Origin: Bacteroidota bacterium
GTDB taxonomy: Bacteria > Bacteroidota > Bacteroidia > Chitinophagales > Chitinophagaceae
DNA: 64,000 nt
Direction: 5' to 3'
Assembly (NCBI GenBank): GCA_003175695.1
Contig: PSRA01000258.1
Span: 124,001-188,000 of the forward strand
How positions within the stretch are numbered: the first letter of the stretch is position 1; the number at the start of each line of letters is the position of its first letter. Below, piece by piece: positions 8,622 through 17,007 of this stretch. The translations under genes were made by a program, and so were the position numbers. The notes below the pieces were generated by a model. The model made no database searches. It saw only the letters and a list, made by a program, of their open reading frames with translations, and had not been told where the DNA came from.

Positions 8622-9334
8622 CAAGAATTAAATGTCTGATTGTGGACGATGAACGCATGGCCCGGAATCTTCTTGAGGAATATGTTTTGGATACACCCTT
8701 TCTTGAGTTAGCGGGAAAGGCGGAAAATTCGTTGAAGGCCATTTCGATCATGAAAGAAATTGAACCTGGTCTCATATTCCTGGATATCGAAATGCCGAAA
8801 ATGAATGGACTGAATTTTATTCGTAACCTCGTTCAACCACCTCTGATCATTCTAACGACCGCTTATACAACTCATACAATAGATGCATTTGAATTGGGTG
8901 TGGTAGATTACCTGGTCAAGCCATTTTCGTTTGAGCGATTTCTCAAAGCAGCCAACAGGGCCTGGGATTCCTACCAGGCAAAGTCCAATTCAATACCTAC
9001 TGTCCATGAAGATTTTATTTTTGTAAAATCCGATGGCAATCTGGAGAAAGTTTTTCTTCATGATATATTATATATTGAAGCCATGCAGAATTATATCATG
9101 ATTCATACTGAAAAAAAGAAGCTGTTATCCTACCTTACACTCAAGATCATGGAGGAGGAGCTTCCGTCCGATAATTTCATCAAAATCCATAAGTCGATAA
9201 TTGTCAACCAAAACAAAATCGATAGCATTAGAGGACATCAAATTCAGATTGGAAACAAGCAAGTCTTCATCAGCCAAAATCAATATGAGGAGGTCATTAA
9301 AAAATTAATTTCTGACAGGCTAATCAAACGCTAA
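8618..9334 (+). CDS. LytTR-type response regulator
   Basis: The 238-aa protein has an N-terminal receiver domain (VDDERMARN with the acidic pocket, phospho-acceptor Asp in LIFLDIEMPKMNG at about residue 56, TTAYTTHTIDAFE, and the Lys in DYLVKPFSFERF) followed by a LytTR DNA-binding domain (FIFVKSDG, VFLHDILYIEAMQNYIMIH, NFIKIHKSIIVN). This is the standard AlgR/LytR architecture, which activates genes from direct repeats. Its start overlaps the kinase stop by 4 bp, defining a cognate two-component pair. The adjacent genes give no firm hint of its regulon; the CPBP protease begins 220 bases downstream. Confidence 0.93.
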   Translation: MTRIKCLIVDDERMARNLLEEYVLDTPFLELAGKAENSLKAISIMKEIEPGLIFLDIEMPKMNGLNFIRNLVQPPLIILTTAYTTHTIDAFELGVVDYLVKPFSFERFLKAANRAWDSYQAKSNSIPTVHEDFIFVKSDGNLEKVFLHDILYIEAMQNYIMIHTEKKKLLSYLTLKIMEEELPSDNFIKIHKSIIVNQNKIDSIRGHQIQIGNKQVFISQNQYEEVIKKLISDRLIKR

Positions 9335-9493
9335 TCGAGTTATTTTACTACTCATGTTGCAGAACCCGGCTAATTTTCGGCCAGCTTCCGCGTTTTCTCT
9401 TGCGTCCTCTGCGACCTCCTGCAGTTAAAAAAAATAGGAATCCGTGCAGCTTGTACTAATTACTCATTTTTCCCGGCATATGCGAATATTCCA

Positions 9494-9515
9494 ACATAAA
9501 TTCATTAATTTATGT
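9494..9515. promoter_or_regulatory. Perfect inverted repeat upstream of CPBP protease gene
   Basis: ACATAAAT (9494-9501) and ATTTATGT (9508-9515) form a perfect 8-bp inverted repeat separated by six bases, ending 39 bases before the CPBP start. The size and symmetry suit a dimeric repressor or activator site, but no regulator can be assigned from the sequence. A random AT-rich palindrome remains possible. Confidence 0.35.
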
Positions 9516-9554
9516 AATCGCAGTCGCTCTTTAAGTCAGTAGGTTGCGATTAAT

Positions 9555-10385
9555 ATGGGTTTGAAGAATATCATCCGGCATATCCCCATAGCGAGTTACT
9601 TTATCATCACCTTTGCCATTTCATGGCTGGGCTCATTTATTATTGCTGTACCCAGAATGATGGGTCACCGGCATTTGCAAAAAATGGATGGAATATTATT
9701 GTTTCCCGTTATGCTGCTCGGACCCCCAATAGCAGGTGTACTTGTCAGTTATATTACAAAAGGTAAAGAGGGTGTCAGGGAGATTTTCGCCGGAATGGGC
9801 AAGCGCAAGTGGTCCTGGTGGGCATTAGGTTTATTGGCGCCTCCGGTTTTTATCCTGGGTGTTCTTTTGTCATTAAAATACTTTGTCTCCCCGGCATTTA
9901 CACCCAATTTTTTTCCGCTTGGCATTGCATTTGGTATTCCCGCCGGATTCTTAGAAGAGATAGGATGGACAGGATTTGCACTTCCTGCACTTTTGAAAAA
10001 GTATCATTACGTAAAGGCCAGTACCATCATTGGATGCTTGTGGGGACTTTGGCACCTGCCGGTGATCGATTTTCTGGGCGCAGCTTTTCCTCATAGAAAT
10101 TGGATGATTCTTTTTTTCCTGGCCTTTATATTTCTGCTTACTGCTATTCGCATTTTTATGGGAATGCTTTATATTAGGAGCGGCAGTTTGCTTCTGAATC
10201 AGCTGCTGCATACAGTTTCTACGGGATGTCTTGCTGTATTCAGTCCAAGCCAGGTGGACCCATCCCAGGAAGCGCTCTGGTATGCAGTGTATGGACTGGT
10301 ATGGTGGTTGTTCATTTTTTTCTTATTCCCTTCCAATATCAACTACTCCGTTAAGATGGGATATCCGGAGACCAATCGTAAATAG
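9555..10385 (+). CDS. CPBP family intramembrane metalloprotease
   Basis: The 276-aa protein is strongly hydrophobic with about seven or eight membrane segments. The CPBP (CAAX protease and bacteriocin-processing, also Abi) motifs are present: a Glu pair in FLEEIGWTGFALPAL (about residue 134-136), and a His in LWGLWHLPVIDF (about 163). These residues bind the catalytic zinc inside the membrane. Bacterial members process prenylated or bacteriocin-like peptides or give self-immunity, but most have no known substrate. It begins 220 bases after the LytTR regulator, so it could be that regulator's target, which is only inference. Confidence 0.9.
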   Translation: MGLKNIIRHIPIASYFIITFAISWLGSFIIAVPRMMGHRHLQKMDGILLFPVMLLGPPIAGVLVSYITKGKEGVREIFAGMGKRKWSWWALGLLAPPVFILGVLLSLKYFVSPAFTPNFFPLGIAFGIPAGFLEEIGWTGFALPALLKKYHYVKASTIIGCLWGLWHLPVIDFLGAAFPHRNWMILFFLAFIFLLTAIRIFMGMLYIRSGSLLLNQLLHTVSTGCLAVFSPSQVDPSQEALWYAVYGLVWWLFIFFLFPSNINYSVKMGYPETNRK

Positions 10386-10492
10386 TACGTAGAGTTACTA
10401 ATTAATTGAAAAAGCCTCTACTACCTCAGAATTACCTCAAACTTTAATTGGCAATAATTGCAAATCGGCACATTCTTTTTTTGCACGACTTG

Positions 10493-10510
10493 CAAATCCT
10501 TGAGGATTTG
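10493..10510. repeat. Perfect 7-bp hairpin downstream of CPBP gene
   Basis: CAAATCC and GGATTTG pair perfectly around a TTGA loop. It is followed by GAACC rather than a T-tract, so it is not a standard rho-independent terminator. Its palindromic core, next to TTGCACGACTTG, has the look of a REP-like intergenic element, but only one copy is seen in this window. Confidence 0.4.
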
Positions 10511-10630
10511 GAACCTTTAAATCAGCATAAAAGGCTTGTTACGGAGCTTTTGAGCTTGTTTTAGGTAAATCCTGCATAGATAGGCTTCCTGCTACCCGGT
10601 TATCAATTTCGCGTGGGATGGGACGGTTTG

Positions 10631-10638
10631 TAGATTTG
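10631..10638 (+). promoter_or_regulatory. Candidate Bacteroidota -7 promoter element (TAGATTTG)
   Basis: TAGATTTG matches the Bacteroidota sigma-A -7 consensus TAnnTTTG and lies about 25 bases before the ATG of the small exported protein at 10663. A matching TTTG at the -33 position is not obvious, so the call is tentative. Confidence 0.35.
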
Positions 10639-10662
10639 ACTTGAACATTAAATATACACATC

Positions 10663-11109
10663 ATGAAAAAACTTTTCTTGCTCGGTATGCCAATAACCTT
10701 GATTTCAGCGACCGCATTTTCCCAGGGCCCTCTCCATAAAAAATATAAAGAACCACCGGTGCAAGACAAAGCATTCTACCTTGAAAAAGCTCAAAAATAT
10801 AATACTGCAGGTGGGATTCTTCTTGGCACCGGTACAGTGCTATTCGTTACGGGCGTTTTTGTGTATGAAAACAACAAGGATAACTCCGGCTGGTTTAGTG
10901 AATTCGATGCTGCTCCCGGGGTATTGGCCATGGTTGTGGGGGGCGGTGCGATCATTACAAGCATTCCATTATTTATTGTGGGCGGAAATAAAAAGAAAAA
11001 GGCGGAGTCCATGACAGTAAATTTTCAGGGCCAAAAAGTCCCCCAACTCTCAGGATCCTCTTTGGCTCTCCGGTATGTCCCATCACTGTCCTTAAGAATA
11101 AATTTCTAA
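10663..11109 (+). CDS. Small exported membrane protein, tandem copy 1 (unknown)
   Basis: The 148-aa protein has a cleavable signal peptide ending in AFSQG, a Lys-rich segment (KKYKEPPVQDK), then two hydrophobic glycine-rich segments (GGILLGTGTVLFVTGVFVY and a VVGGGAIITSIPLFIVGG helix), a basic patch, and a C-terminus of about 35 residues ending in aromatic-bearing strands (LRYVPSLSLRINF) that looks like an outer-membrane-type terminal strand. I do not recognise a family. The next gene (11176-11625) is a close paralogue: their N- and C-terminal thirds are nearly identical while the region between the two helices differs. They are 66 bases apart and probably co-transcribed. Confidence 0.75.
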   Translation: MKKLFLLGMPITLISATAFSQGPLHKKYKEPPVQDKAFYLEKAQKYNTAGGILLGTGTVLFVTGVFVYENNKDNSGWFSEFDAAPGVLAMVVGGGAIITSIPLFIVGGNKKKKAESMTVNFQGQKVPQLSGSSLALRYVPSLSLRINF

Positions 11110-11175
11110 CCATGCCATTAACCATTGACCCTTGTCCCTTAAATCAAATTAACTAAACAACAAAAACTACTAGCA

Positions 11176-11625
11176 ATGAAAAAGATTCTTCTACTCGTCG
11201 TGCTGACTACTTTGATCTCAGCAAACACATTTTCCCAAGGCCCGGCACCTAAAAAATATGCCGAGCCGCCGGTCCAGGACAAAGATTTTTACCTTGGGAA
11301 AGCCAGGAAAAATAATACTGTCGCCTGGATTCTTGTAGGGTCCGGCACGGCATTCCTAGTCGGAGGTCTTGTTTTATATAATAACAATGCTTATCCATCC
11401 GGAGTTGGGCTTGATGAATTGAATACCGGGCCCGCTATTCTTTGCATGGCTGTCGGGGGAGCCGCCATTGTTTCCAGTATCCCTCTATTTGTTGCAGGCA
11501 GCAAAAACAAGAAAAAGGCAGAGTCCCTGGCAGTAAACTTTCAGGGTCAAAAAGTCCCCCAACTATCAGGATCGTCTATGGCTCTCAGGTATGTTCCATC
11601 GCTCTCACTTAAAATTAATTTCTAG
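11176..11625 (+). CDS. Small exported membrane protein, tandem copy 2 (unknown)
   Basis: This 149-aa paralogue of the preceding gene keeps the signal peptide (ending TFSQG), the PPVQDKDFYLGKARK segment, both Gly-rich hydrophobic segments and the C-terminal block VNFQGQKVPQLSGSS followed by LRYVPSLSLKINF. Differences concentrate in the loop between the helices (VLYNNNAYPSGVGLDELNTG in place of VYENNKDNSGWFSEFDAAPG), which would be exposed. Function is unknown. No separate promoter is obvious in the 66-base gap; a strong hairpin at 11654-11686 follows the stop. Confidence 0.75.
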   Translation: MKKILLLVVLTTLISANTFSQGPAPKKYAEPPVQDKDFYLGKARKNNTVAWILVGSGTAFLVGGLVLYNNNAYPSGVGLDELNTGPAILCMAVGGAAIVSSIPLFVAGSKNKKKAESLAVNFQGQKVPQLSGSSMALRYVPSLSLKINF

Positions 11626-11653
11626 ACCAGACCATTAAACCCTTATCCCCTGA

Positions 11654-11686
11654 CCATTGTTCCGTTCCAGGTTAACGGAACAATGG
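11654..11686 (+). terminator. Perfect 13-bp stem-loop after the tandem pair
   Basis: CCATTGTTCCGTT pairs perfectly with AACGGAACAATGG around a seven-base loop, 28 bases after the stop at 11625. Only CTCTTGG follows rather than a run of T, so it could be a terminator of the Bacteroidota type, an mRNA-stabilising hairpin or a protein-binding palindrome. The remaining gap to 11998 shows no gene. Confidence 0.45.
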
Positions 11687-11998
11687 CTCTTGGATTAAAG
11701 CCCTGCTTACGTTCCCCCATTTTGTTTCGAAATGCGTAGAGCCATTGAATTATCTAACGGCGCCGCTCATTATCCCTCCGCCACCATACAGTAATTGTCG
11801 GTTCTGAGAATAAAGGCAGACCGTAATTTCGTTCTTGCTGAGTAGGAATAGGAGACTGAACTAGAACCGGTTAATCTATGGTCCTGTTGAACCGCAGTAA
11901 TTAATTCTTAACAAGATTGCTGTAGGCGACCAGTAAGAGAGTTACCTGCCGAATCATTTCTTTTTCTTTTACTACAAAAGAACATTGTCTGCAATCAT

Positions 11999-12877
11999 TT
12001 GTCATTTTTTCCCTTGTATAACCTGTATAAAAACATATTGAGTAATCCAGGTCAATCGCGACAACTCCGTTGCGGAGAATCTCTGTTCGCAATTTTCAAT
12101 TGTCCGCTTGACAATAAAATGGCGGATGCGTGGAGTCATTACAACTACATTGTGTATGTCATGGAAGGCAGAAAGGTATGGCACACGGCCCATGGATCCT
12201 ATGATCTGAAAAAAGGCAGTTGCGTATTTGTACGTAAGGGAGCGTGCATTGTGGAGCAGTTTTTTGATGTTAGATTCTGCCTGATGCTTTTCTTCGTGCC
12301 GGACGATTTTATTTATAGCGTGCTGACCAGCAAATCAACACCACTATTCAAATCTGCAAAACAATTTGATCCCCTCATTCCCATTGATAGTAACCCGGCC
12401 ATCAATGCATTCTATCAATCAATGATCACATTTTTTGAAGCTGTAATGGAGCCGGATGCTGCGATATTAGAATTGAAATTCAGGGAACTGATTTTGACGA
12501 TAGCAGATAATCCTGCTAACGGTGAACTCCTGTCATATTTCAGCACTTTATTGAAAAGGCCGCGTGCAGTTTCATTAAAGCAAGTGATGGAAGATAATTT
12601 TTGTTTCAATTTGAAACTCGAAGAGTTTGCGAAATTAACATCGCGTAGTTTGTCGGCTTTCAAGAGAGATTTTGAAAGGATCTATCATACTTCACCCGGC
12701 AAATGGCTAATGGAAAAAAGATTGAATCACACTTTACACCTGTTGACCAATATGGGAAAGACAGTAAGTGAAACTGCATTCGAAAGCGGATTCAAAAATA
12801 CATCACATTTCAGTAGAGCATTCAGGCAAAGATTTGGAATGTCTCCTGCATCGATAAAGCTAAAATGGGCAGTATGA
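11999..12877 (+). CDS. AraC family transcriptional regulator
   Basis: The C-terminal 100 residues form the two helix-turn-helix AraC domain (LEEFAKLTSRSLSAFKRDFE, then KTVSETAFESGFKNTSHFSR and AFRQRFGMSPASI). The N-terminal part resembles a cupin-like sensor (YNYIVYVMEGRKVWHT, LKKGSCVFVRKGACIVEQ). No ATG suits the start: the frame opens with TTG at 11999, and the first ATG (12119) would cut into conserved N-terminal sequence (LYNLYKNIL...), so I keep TTG with caution. The gene sits 85 bases upstream of the methyltransferase on the same strand. The ligand is unknown. Confidence 0.85.
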   Translation: MSFFPLYNLYKNILSNPGQSRQLRCGESLFAIFNCPLDNKMADAWSHYNYIVYVMEGRKVWHTAHGSYDLKKGSCVFVRKGACIVEQFFDVRFCLMLFFVPDDFIYSVLTSKSTPLFKSAKQFDPLIPIDSNPAINAFYQSMITFFEAVMEPDAAILELKFRELILTIADNPANGELLSYFSTLLKRPRAVSLKQVMEDNFCFNLKLEEFAKLTSRSLSAFKRDFERIYHTSPGKWLMEKRLNHTLHLLTNMGKTVSETAFESGFKNTSHFSRAFRQRFGMSPASIKLKWAV

Positions 12878-12962
12878 ACTGCTCAGTCAATTTTTTGATC
12901 TCGTAAGCAAGTCCGATGAGAACCAAGCCAAATAATTTTGTGCTCTCAAAAAAACTTATCGT

Positions 12963-13748
12963 ATGAGCACAAAGACAATTCAAGGAAAGTTGTGGAGTAT
13001 AGCTCCGGAATACTGGTCAAAGTATTTTGAACCAGGCTTTCTCCCCATGTACAAAAAAGTGTTAGAGCAATTAGAATTAAACGAAGATCAGCTTGTTTTG
13101 GATGCGGGCTGTGGTTCAGGCTTATTTACCAGCATGGCCATTGACACCGGCGCGCAGGTGATTGGCATCGACGCCGCTTCAGGCCTTCTTGAAGTTGCTA
13201 GAAAAAGAAATCCTCAAAATGATTTTCTTGAGGAAGATCTCGAAGCGTTGCCTTTTGTAGAAAATAGTTTTCACGTAATCACTGGTTTCAACTCGTTTCA
13301 ATATGCAGGAAATTTTGAAAATGCACTAAGAGGAGCCAGGAGGGTCTTGAAACCAGGTGGCAAATTGGTGTTGGGTATTTGGGATAAACCAGAGATGAGC
13401 GATTCAACTCATATTCTCAAATCTATCGGGGCTCTTTTGCCTCCGCCTCCTCCAGGAACTCCGGGACCATTTGCGCTTTCTGAGGATGGAAAAATAGAAT
13501 CCATTCTCGATAAAAATCAATTGACGCTGGTATACAAGACTCGTGTGTCTTGTCCCCTGCTCTATGGCAGGCGTGAAGAAGGTGTCAAGGCTTTTATGAG
13601 TACCGGTCCTGCTGCATTGGCAATGGATCATCATGATCTGATGACGGTTGAAAGAACAATCGCAAAGGCTTTCGAACCATTCCGAATTGTGGATGATATT
13701 CATTATCTGCAAAATAGTTTCCTGGTTTTTATAGCAGAAAAACAATGA
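12963..13748 (+). CDS. Class I SAM-dependent methyltransferase
   Basis: The 261-aa protein carries the Rossmann SAM-binding motifs: VLDAGCGSGLFTSMA (motif I, about residue 44), an acidic residue after the next strand in VIGIDAASGLLEVARKR, EEDLEALPFVENSFHVI (motif II/post-I region) and RRVLKPGGKLVLGIW. It belongs to the Methyltransf_11 group that acts on small molecules; no substrate-specific motif is seen. The Pro-rich LPPPPPGTPGPF loop near residue 160 is typical of relatives in this group. It follows the AraC regulator and may be controlled by it. Confidence 0.88.
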   Translation: MSTKTIQGKLWSIAPEYWSKYFEPGFLPMYKKVLEQLELNEDQLVLDAGCGSGLFTSMAIDTGAQVIGIDAASGLLEVARKRNPQNDFLEEDLEALPFVENSFHVITGFNSFQYAGNFENALRGARRVLKPGGKLVLGIWDKPEMSDSTHILKSIGALLPPPPPGTPGPFALSEDGKIESILDKNQLTLVYKTRVSCPLLYGRREEGVKAFMSTGPAALAMDHHDLMTVERTIAKAFEPFRIVDDIHYLQNSFLVFIAEKQ

Positions 13749-14139
13749 CAATAGCATTTAAAATTTATAATTGGCCTTTTCGGCTTTGTAAAAAAGCATT
13801 TCTTTTCACTCCGTACCCTATAGCCAGATGGTCTTTTCAACTATTTGATTTGATCTGCGGATAGAGAAAAGCTACAATTGATAATCTGAGTGACTGCCCG
13901 GGATTTGAATGCAAACCTTGCATCCTGTCCCGGGTATTATTTGGTTGATTATGAAGGACCGCGAAATCATTGAAGAACCAAACACCAGAAGGAGATCTAA
14001 GCAAACGACCTGGCGAAATTATTACCGCAGGTACTTCAACCGGTATGCCGGGATATGTCGATCAGCGGAGATAACGGCACCGGGTCTACGCAGGATCGTT
14101 ATTATGCGTCACTGATCTCTTAACAACCTTTAAGAAACT
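13749..14139 (+). other. Intergenic region with interrupted stem-loop
   Basis: No intact gene is supported. At 13897-13934 there is an interrupted stem: CCCGGGA (13897-13903) pairs with TCCCGGG (13928-13934), and inside it ATGCAA pairs with TTGCAT around a three-base loop. It is followed by TATTATTT and may terminate the methyltransferase transcript. The rest, up to the receptor remnant, has stop-interrupted frames that hint at decayed coding sequence without an identifiable family. Confidence 0.4.
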
Positions 14140-14534
14140 ATGAGAAGAAATTTCTCTGGCAACGAAGAGAAGGGGATACGCACACCTGAGATCTTTTCAG
14201 CTCCATTAACTCTTCATTTAATGGCGACTTTAGCATACGGCGCTCAATCATATATTCGCGGCTACGTCGTTATCAACGCCAGCCTTTTGCCCACGCGAGT
14301 GTTTCCGTTTTGAAAGAAAAAGATTCTTTGCTGGTTAAAGCAACGATTTCTGCCGAGAATGGCAGTTTCAATTTTCAGAATATTCCCAACGTGCATTATA
14401 TGATTAGCACGGTAAGGTTGACATATACACGAAGTTTTGGAAATGAGAAGGTAAAAGCTAAGGGAGACTATGATACCCGCGTTGAGCAAACAATCGGGTT
14501 AACTAAAAGTGAGACGTTGGTTGTGCCCGCATAA
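14140..14534 (+). pseudogene. TonB-dependent receptor remnant with internal deletion and frameshift
   Basis: Three pieces of an outer-membrane TonB-dependent receptor (the type with an N-terminal carboxypeptidase-regulatory-like domain) are fused in 395 bases. From the ATG at 14140 the first frame ends in a leader-like stretch and YIRGYVV, the first strand of that domain. The reading then jumps frame near 14271-14283 to QPFAHASVSVLKEKDSLLVK and GSFNFQNIP, its core. Within about ten codons this passes into VRLTYTRSFGNEKVKA, which is the typical last barrel strand and basic C-terminal tail of such receptors. The plug and nearly the whole barrel (normally over 600 residues) are missing. It cannot make a functional receptor. 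Identification rests on motif recognition only. Confidence 0.6.
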
Positions 14535-15335
14535 TTAAAAGAGTTCTTTCTGCAAAACTTCGCCATCGCTTCCTAAGGGTGGCAAATTCGGGTATTCATA
14601 GAATTGATTCTTTGGTTTTCCATCCGGTCGGGGTGAACGTCCCCTAATGCTGAAAACAGGTGTCGCTTCCAGTTGATCCGAAGGAATTTCGTATTGCAGA
14701 ATGGTTTCCATTTCTTCATCCGTTAGGTCAGGATCCAACCATCTCATTTCCATTTCCTTTGTCAGAAATAACGGCATCCGGTACGCATTGTCTCCATCGT
14801 TATGAATCTGTCGCATGATTTCATTGCCTTCCCTCGTTATCAAGCTAAACATACCCCTGACTTCACCCGTTTCAGGATCTGATGGGATGATGGGGTTATA
14901 ATAGTATAATCCCGGAACACAGAACATGTTTCTGTCCTTGAGCTGGACATGATACGGTACTTTATTCTTCCATCCTGTTATGGCCCTGTGCTCATAGATA
15001 CCGGTTACCGGGATAAGACAGCGATTTTTTCGGATGCGGTACCAGAACGATTTTTTGTCGCCAAGAATTTTTTCACTTCTTGCATTTGCCATCTTGGGTC
15101 GCATAGCTTTTATTTTTTCTGGTGTGTCCATATAATTCGTGATGATACACCATTCAAAATATTTTCTATGGTATTCCCCCTTGTCAGATGTTATCACCGG
15201 ATATCTTTTATATCCCAAGGCAAGGAAATGAACACTCATATCCACGTCAAAGTCTATCTCGCCATCGTGAACCAGTTTGGGGAAATAATTGTCAATCAGT
15301 TCGAGCGCAGAATAAAATGCGATATCGAGGCACAT
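14535..15335 (-). CDS. SRAP (HMCES/YedK-like) abasic-site DNA-protein crosslinking protein
   Basis: SRAP proteins use Cys2, exposed after Met removal, to crosslink abasic sites in single-stranded DNA. I therefore start at the ATG at 15335, which gives MCLD; the longer frame from 15389 would bury the Cys. Other family residues are present: Asn/Arg/Glu in MANARSEKI, Glu in LIPVTGIYEHR, and a His before RMPLFLTKEME. The protein is about 266 aa. It is last in an apparent operon with error-prone DnaE and DinB polymerases and an unknown protein, four bases after the latter. The context fits protection of abasic sites during lesion bypass. MCLD rather than the usual MCGR is a mild variant. Confidence 0.9.
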   Translation of the reverse strand: MCLDIAFYSALELIDNYFPKLVHDGEIDFDVDMSVHFLALGYKRYPVITSDKGEYHRKYFEWCIITNYMDTPEKIKAMRPKMANARSEKILGDKKSFWYRIRKNRCLIPVTGIYEHRAITGWKNKVPYHVQLKDRNMFCVPGLYYYNPIIPSDPETGEVRGMFSLITREGNEIMRQIHNDGDNAYRMPLFLTKEMEMRWLDPDLTDEEMETILQYEIPSDQLEATPVFSIRGRSPRPDGKPKNQFYEYPNLPPLGSDGEVLQKELF

Positions 15336-15339
15336 GATC

Positions 15340-15837
15340 TTAGTATTTTTCAATTTCGTCGAAAGGAATTTTGTCTTCCTCCTGCTCAAAACTCAATTTA
15401 AGAAAAAGCTGGCCAAATTCCTCGTATAGTCCGACCTGGATTTTATCGCCTCCTGATTTCGTTCGCCAATTGGGGTGGTGGTGTGCAATATATTTCTGCA
15501 TTTTAGATTGATAATCGGGTGGCGGTCTCCAGTCAATTCCTTTTTTGCCTGCGTAAAAAATTTTGAATCCAAATGGTTGCCTGGCTGCAACGATTAGCCT
15601 TTCCATGTGTTCCCCGATCTGGGCATCGTATAAAAATGCATTCGGATCCGCTTGGAGTTTTTGAAAATGTAGATCAGCGATATTTTTTTCATTTTCTTCA
15701 TAGCCACGAAACAAAAAAGCTGCTCTTATCCGGGGTTGCATTCCTCTTTCATAGGTTTGCCGAACAAAATACCTTTTGCCTTCAGCGATTTTATCTTTTA
15801 ACAATTTTTCGTTTAGGGGTGGAAAAGGATTGTACAT
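15340..15837 (-). CDS. Unknown protein in DnaE/DinB/SRAP cassette
   Basis: I do not recognise this 165-aa protein. It is soluble with no leader, rich in charged and aromatic residues, with basic N-terminal region (LKDKIAEGKRYFVRQTYERG), a DAQIGEHMERLIVAARQPFG helix, a WRPPPDYQSKMQKY segment and a C-terminal stretch that is acidic (EQEEDKIPFDEIEKY). It lies nine bases after dinB and four bases before the SRAP gene, all on the minus strand. That tight packing in a DNA-damage cassette suggests a role in lesion bypass, such as a polymerase accessory or an ImuA/ImuB-like adaptor, but the sequence does not show it. Confidence 0.75.
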   Translation of the reverse strand: MYNPFPPLNEKLLKDKIAEGKRYFVRQTYERGMQPRIRAAFLFRGYEENEKNIADLHFQKLQADPNAFLYDAQIGEHMERLIVAARQPFGFKIFYAGKKGIDWRPPPDYQSKMQKYIAHHHPNWRTKSGGDKIQVGLYEEFGQLFLKLSFEQEEDKIPFDEIEKY

Positions 15838-15846
15838 GTTAGCAAT

Positions 15847-17007
15847 TTACAAAGCTCCCTGTAATCCCACTGCCCGCATTACCAGCTTTTCCCCATAACG
15901 GTTTTTAACACTGTCGATCGCCTGGTATAACCGGATCATTTCTTCGGTATCCTCATAGAGATGGATCTGGTAGTTCCCGGGGATCAAATCGCTGAAGCGA
16001 ATGCCGACTAAACGGATCAGTAATCGACGTTCATAAAGCCGGTCAAATAATTCACGGGCGGTCTGAAGAAGGGTATGATCTGCATTGGTATAATGAATTC
16101 TTTTTTGTTTGGTGGTCGTATCGAAATTCGAATATTTTATCTTGACAGTCACACAGCCTGTTAATCTGTTTTGTTTTCTCAATTCGAATGCGATGGTTTC
16201 AGTCATCCGGATCAAGGAACTATGAAGGAATGTCATATTTGTTGTGTCATTGTGGAATGTATTTTCTGTGGACATTGATTTTTGCTCACGGTAAGGGATA
16301 ACCGGCGTTTCATCGATGCCGTTGGCTTTTCTCCATAACTCGATGCCGGTTTTTCCCAGCAATGCTTCCAGCATTTCTATGGGCATTTCAGATAAAAATT
16401 TCGCTGTTTCCACGCCGCGCTGTATGAGCAGAATGGCAGTTTCTTTTCCGATGCCGGGTATCTTATCAATAGTCAATGGCGCAAGGAAAGTCTTTTCTTC
16501 ACCAAACGGAATTTCGAGTTGTCCATTCGGCTTTGCTTCATTGGTAGCCACTTTGGAAACCAGCTTATTGCTCGCCACACCATATGACACCGGCAAGCCA
16601 CTCTCTTTCCATATTTTCTTTTTCAGCGCTTCGATCAAAATATTGTAGCGTGAATATTTGTCCATTCCTGTGAGATCAATATAGAACTCATCGATCGAAG
16701 CTTTTTCAAAAAGAGGTACTGTATCATCTACGATATCTGTCACCACGCGGGAGTATTTGGAATAATCTTCAAAATCTCCTTTGATAACAATGGCTTCAGG
16801 ACAAAGCCTTCTTGCCATTTTCATCGACATGCCACTGTGCACCTGGAATTTTCTTGTTTCATAACTGCATGCCGTCACCACACCACGATCTCCTCCTCCC
16901 ACGATCAGTGGTTTACCTTGTAAGGCCGAGTTTTTTAATCGTTCCACAGATACAAAAAACGTATCCATGTCGAGATGGGCAATATGTCTATCCGGTGTCA
17001 GGATCAT
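15847..17007 (-). CDS. dinB: DNA polymerase IV (Y-family)
   Basis: The 386-aa Y-family polymerase shows the metal-binding motif in HLDMDTFFVSVE (about residues 11-22), the second catalytic acids in KASIDEFYIDLT (about 102-114), the YGVASNKLVSKVAT loop, the helix-hairpin-helix DKIPGIGKETAILL and a little-finger domain. Tyr/Phe at the steric gate (TFFV) excludes ribonucleotides. It copies past bulky or minor-groove lesions at the cost of errors. No obvious clamp-binding QLxLF tail is seen at the C-terminus, so recruitment may rely on an internal site or partner. Its start overlaps the end of the upstream polymerase gene by 4 bp, so the two are translationally coupled. Confidence 0.93.
   Translation of the reverse strand: MILTPDRHIAHLDMDTFFVSVERLKNSALQGKPLIVGGGDRGVVTACSYETRKFQVHSGMSMKMARRLCPEAIVIKGDFEDYSKYSRVVTDIVDDTVPLFEKASIDEFYIDLTGMDKYSRYNILIEALKKKIWKESGLPVSYGVASNKLVSKVATNEAKPNGQLEIPFGEEKTFLAPLTIDKIPGIGKETAILLIQRGVETAKFLSEMPIEMLEALLGKTGIELWRKANGIDETPVIPYREQKSMSTENTFHNDTTNMTFLHSSLIRMTETIAFELRKQNRLTGCVTVKIKYSNFDTTTKQKRIHYTNADHTLLQTARELFDRLYERRLLIRLVGIRFSDLIPGNYQIHLYEDTEEMIRLYQAIDSVKNRYGEKLVMRAVGLQGAL

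Noticed and set aside
14949-15401. 150-codon plus-strand frame opposite the SRAP gene
   Set aside because: It is the antisense of a conserved SRAP gene and contains no family signal.
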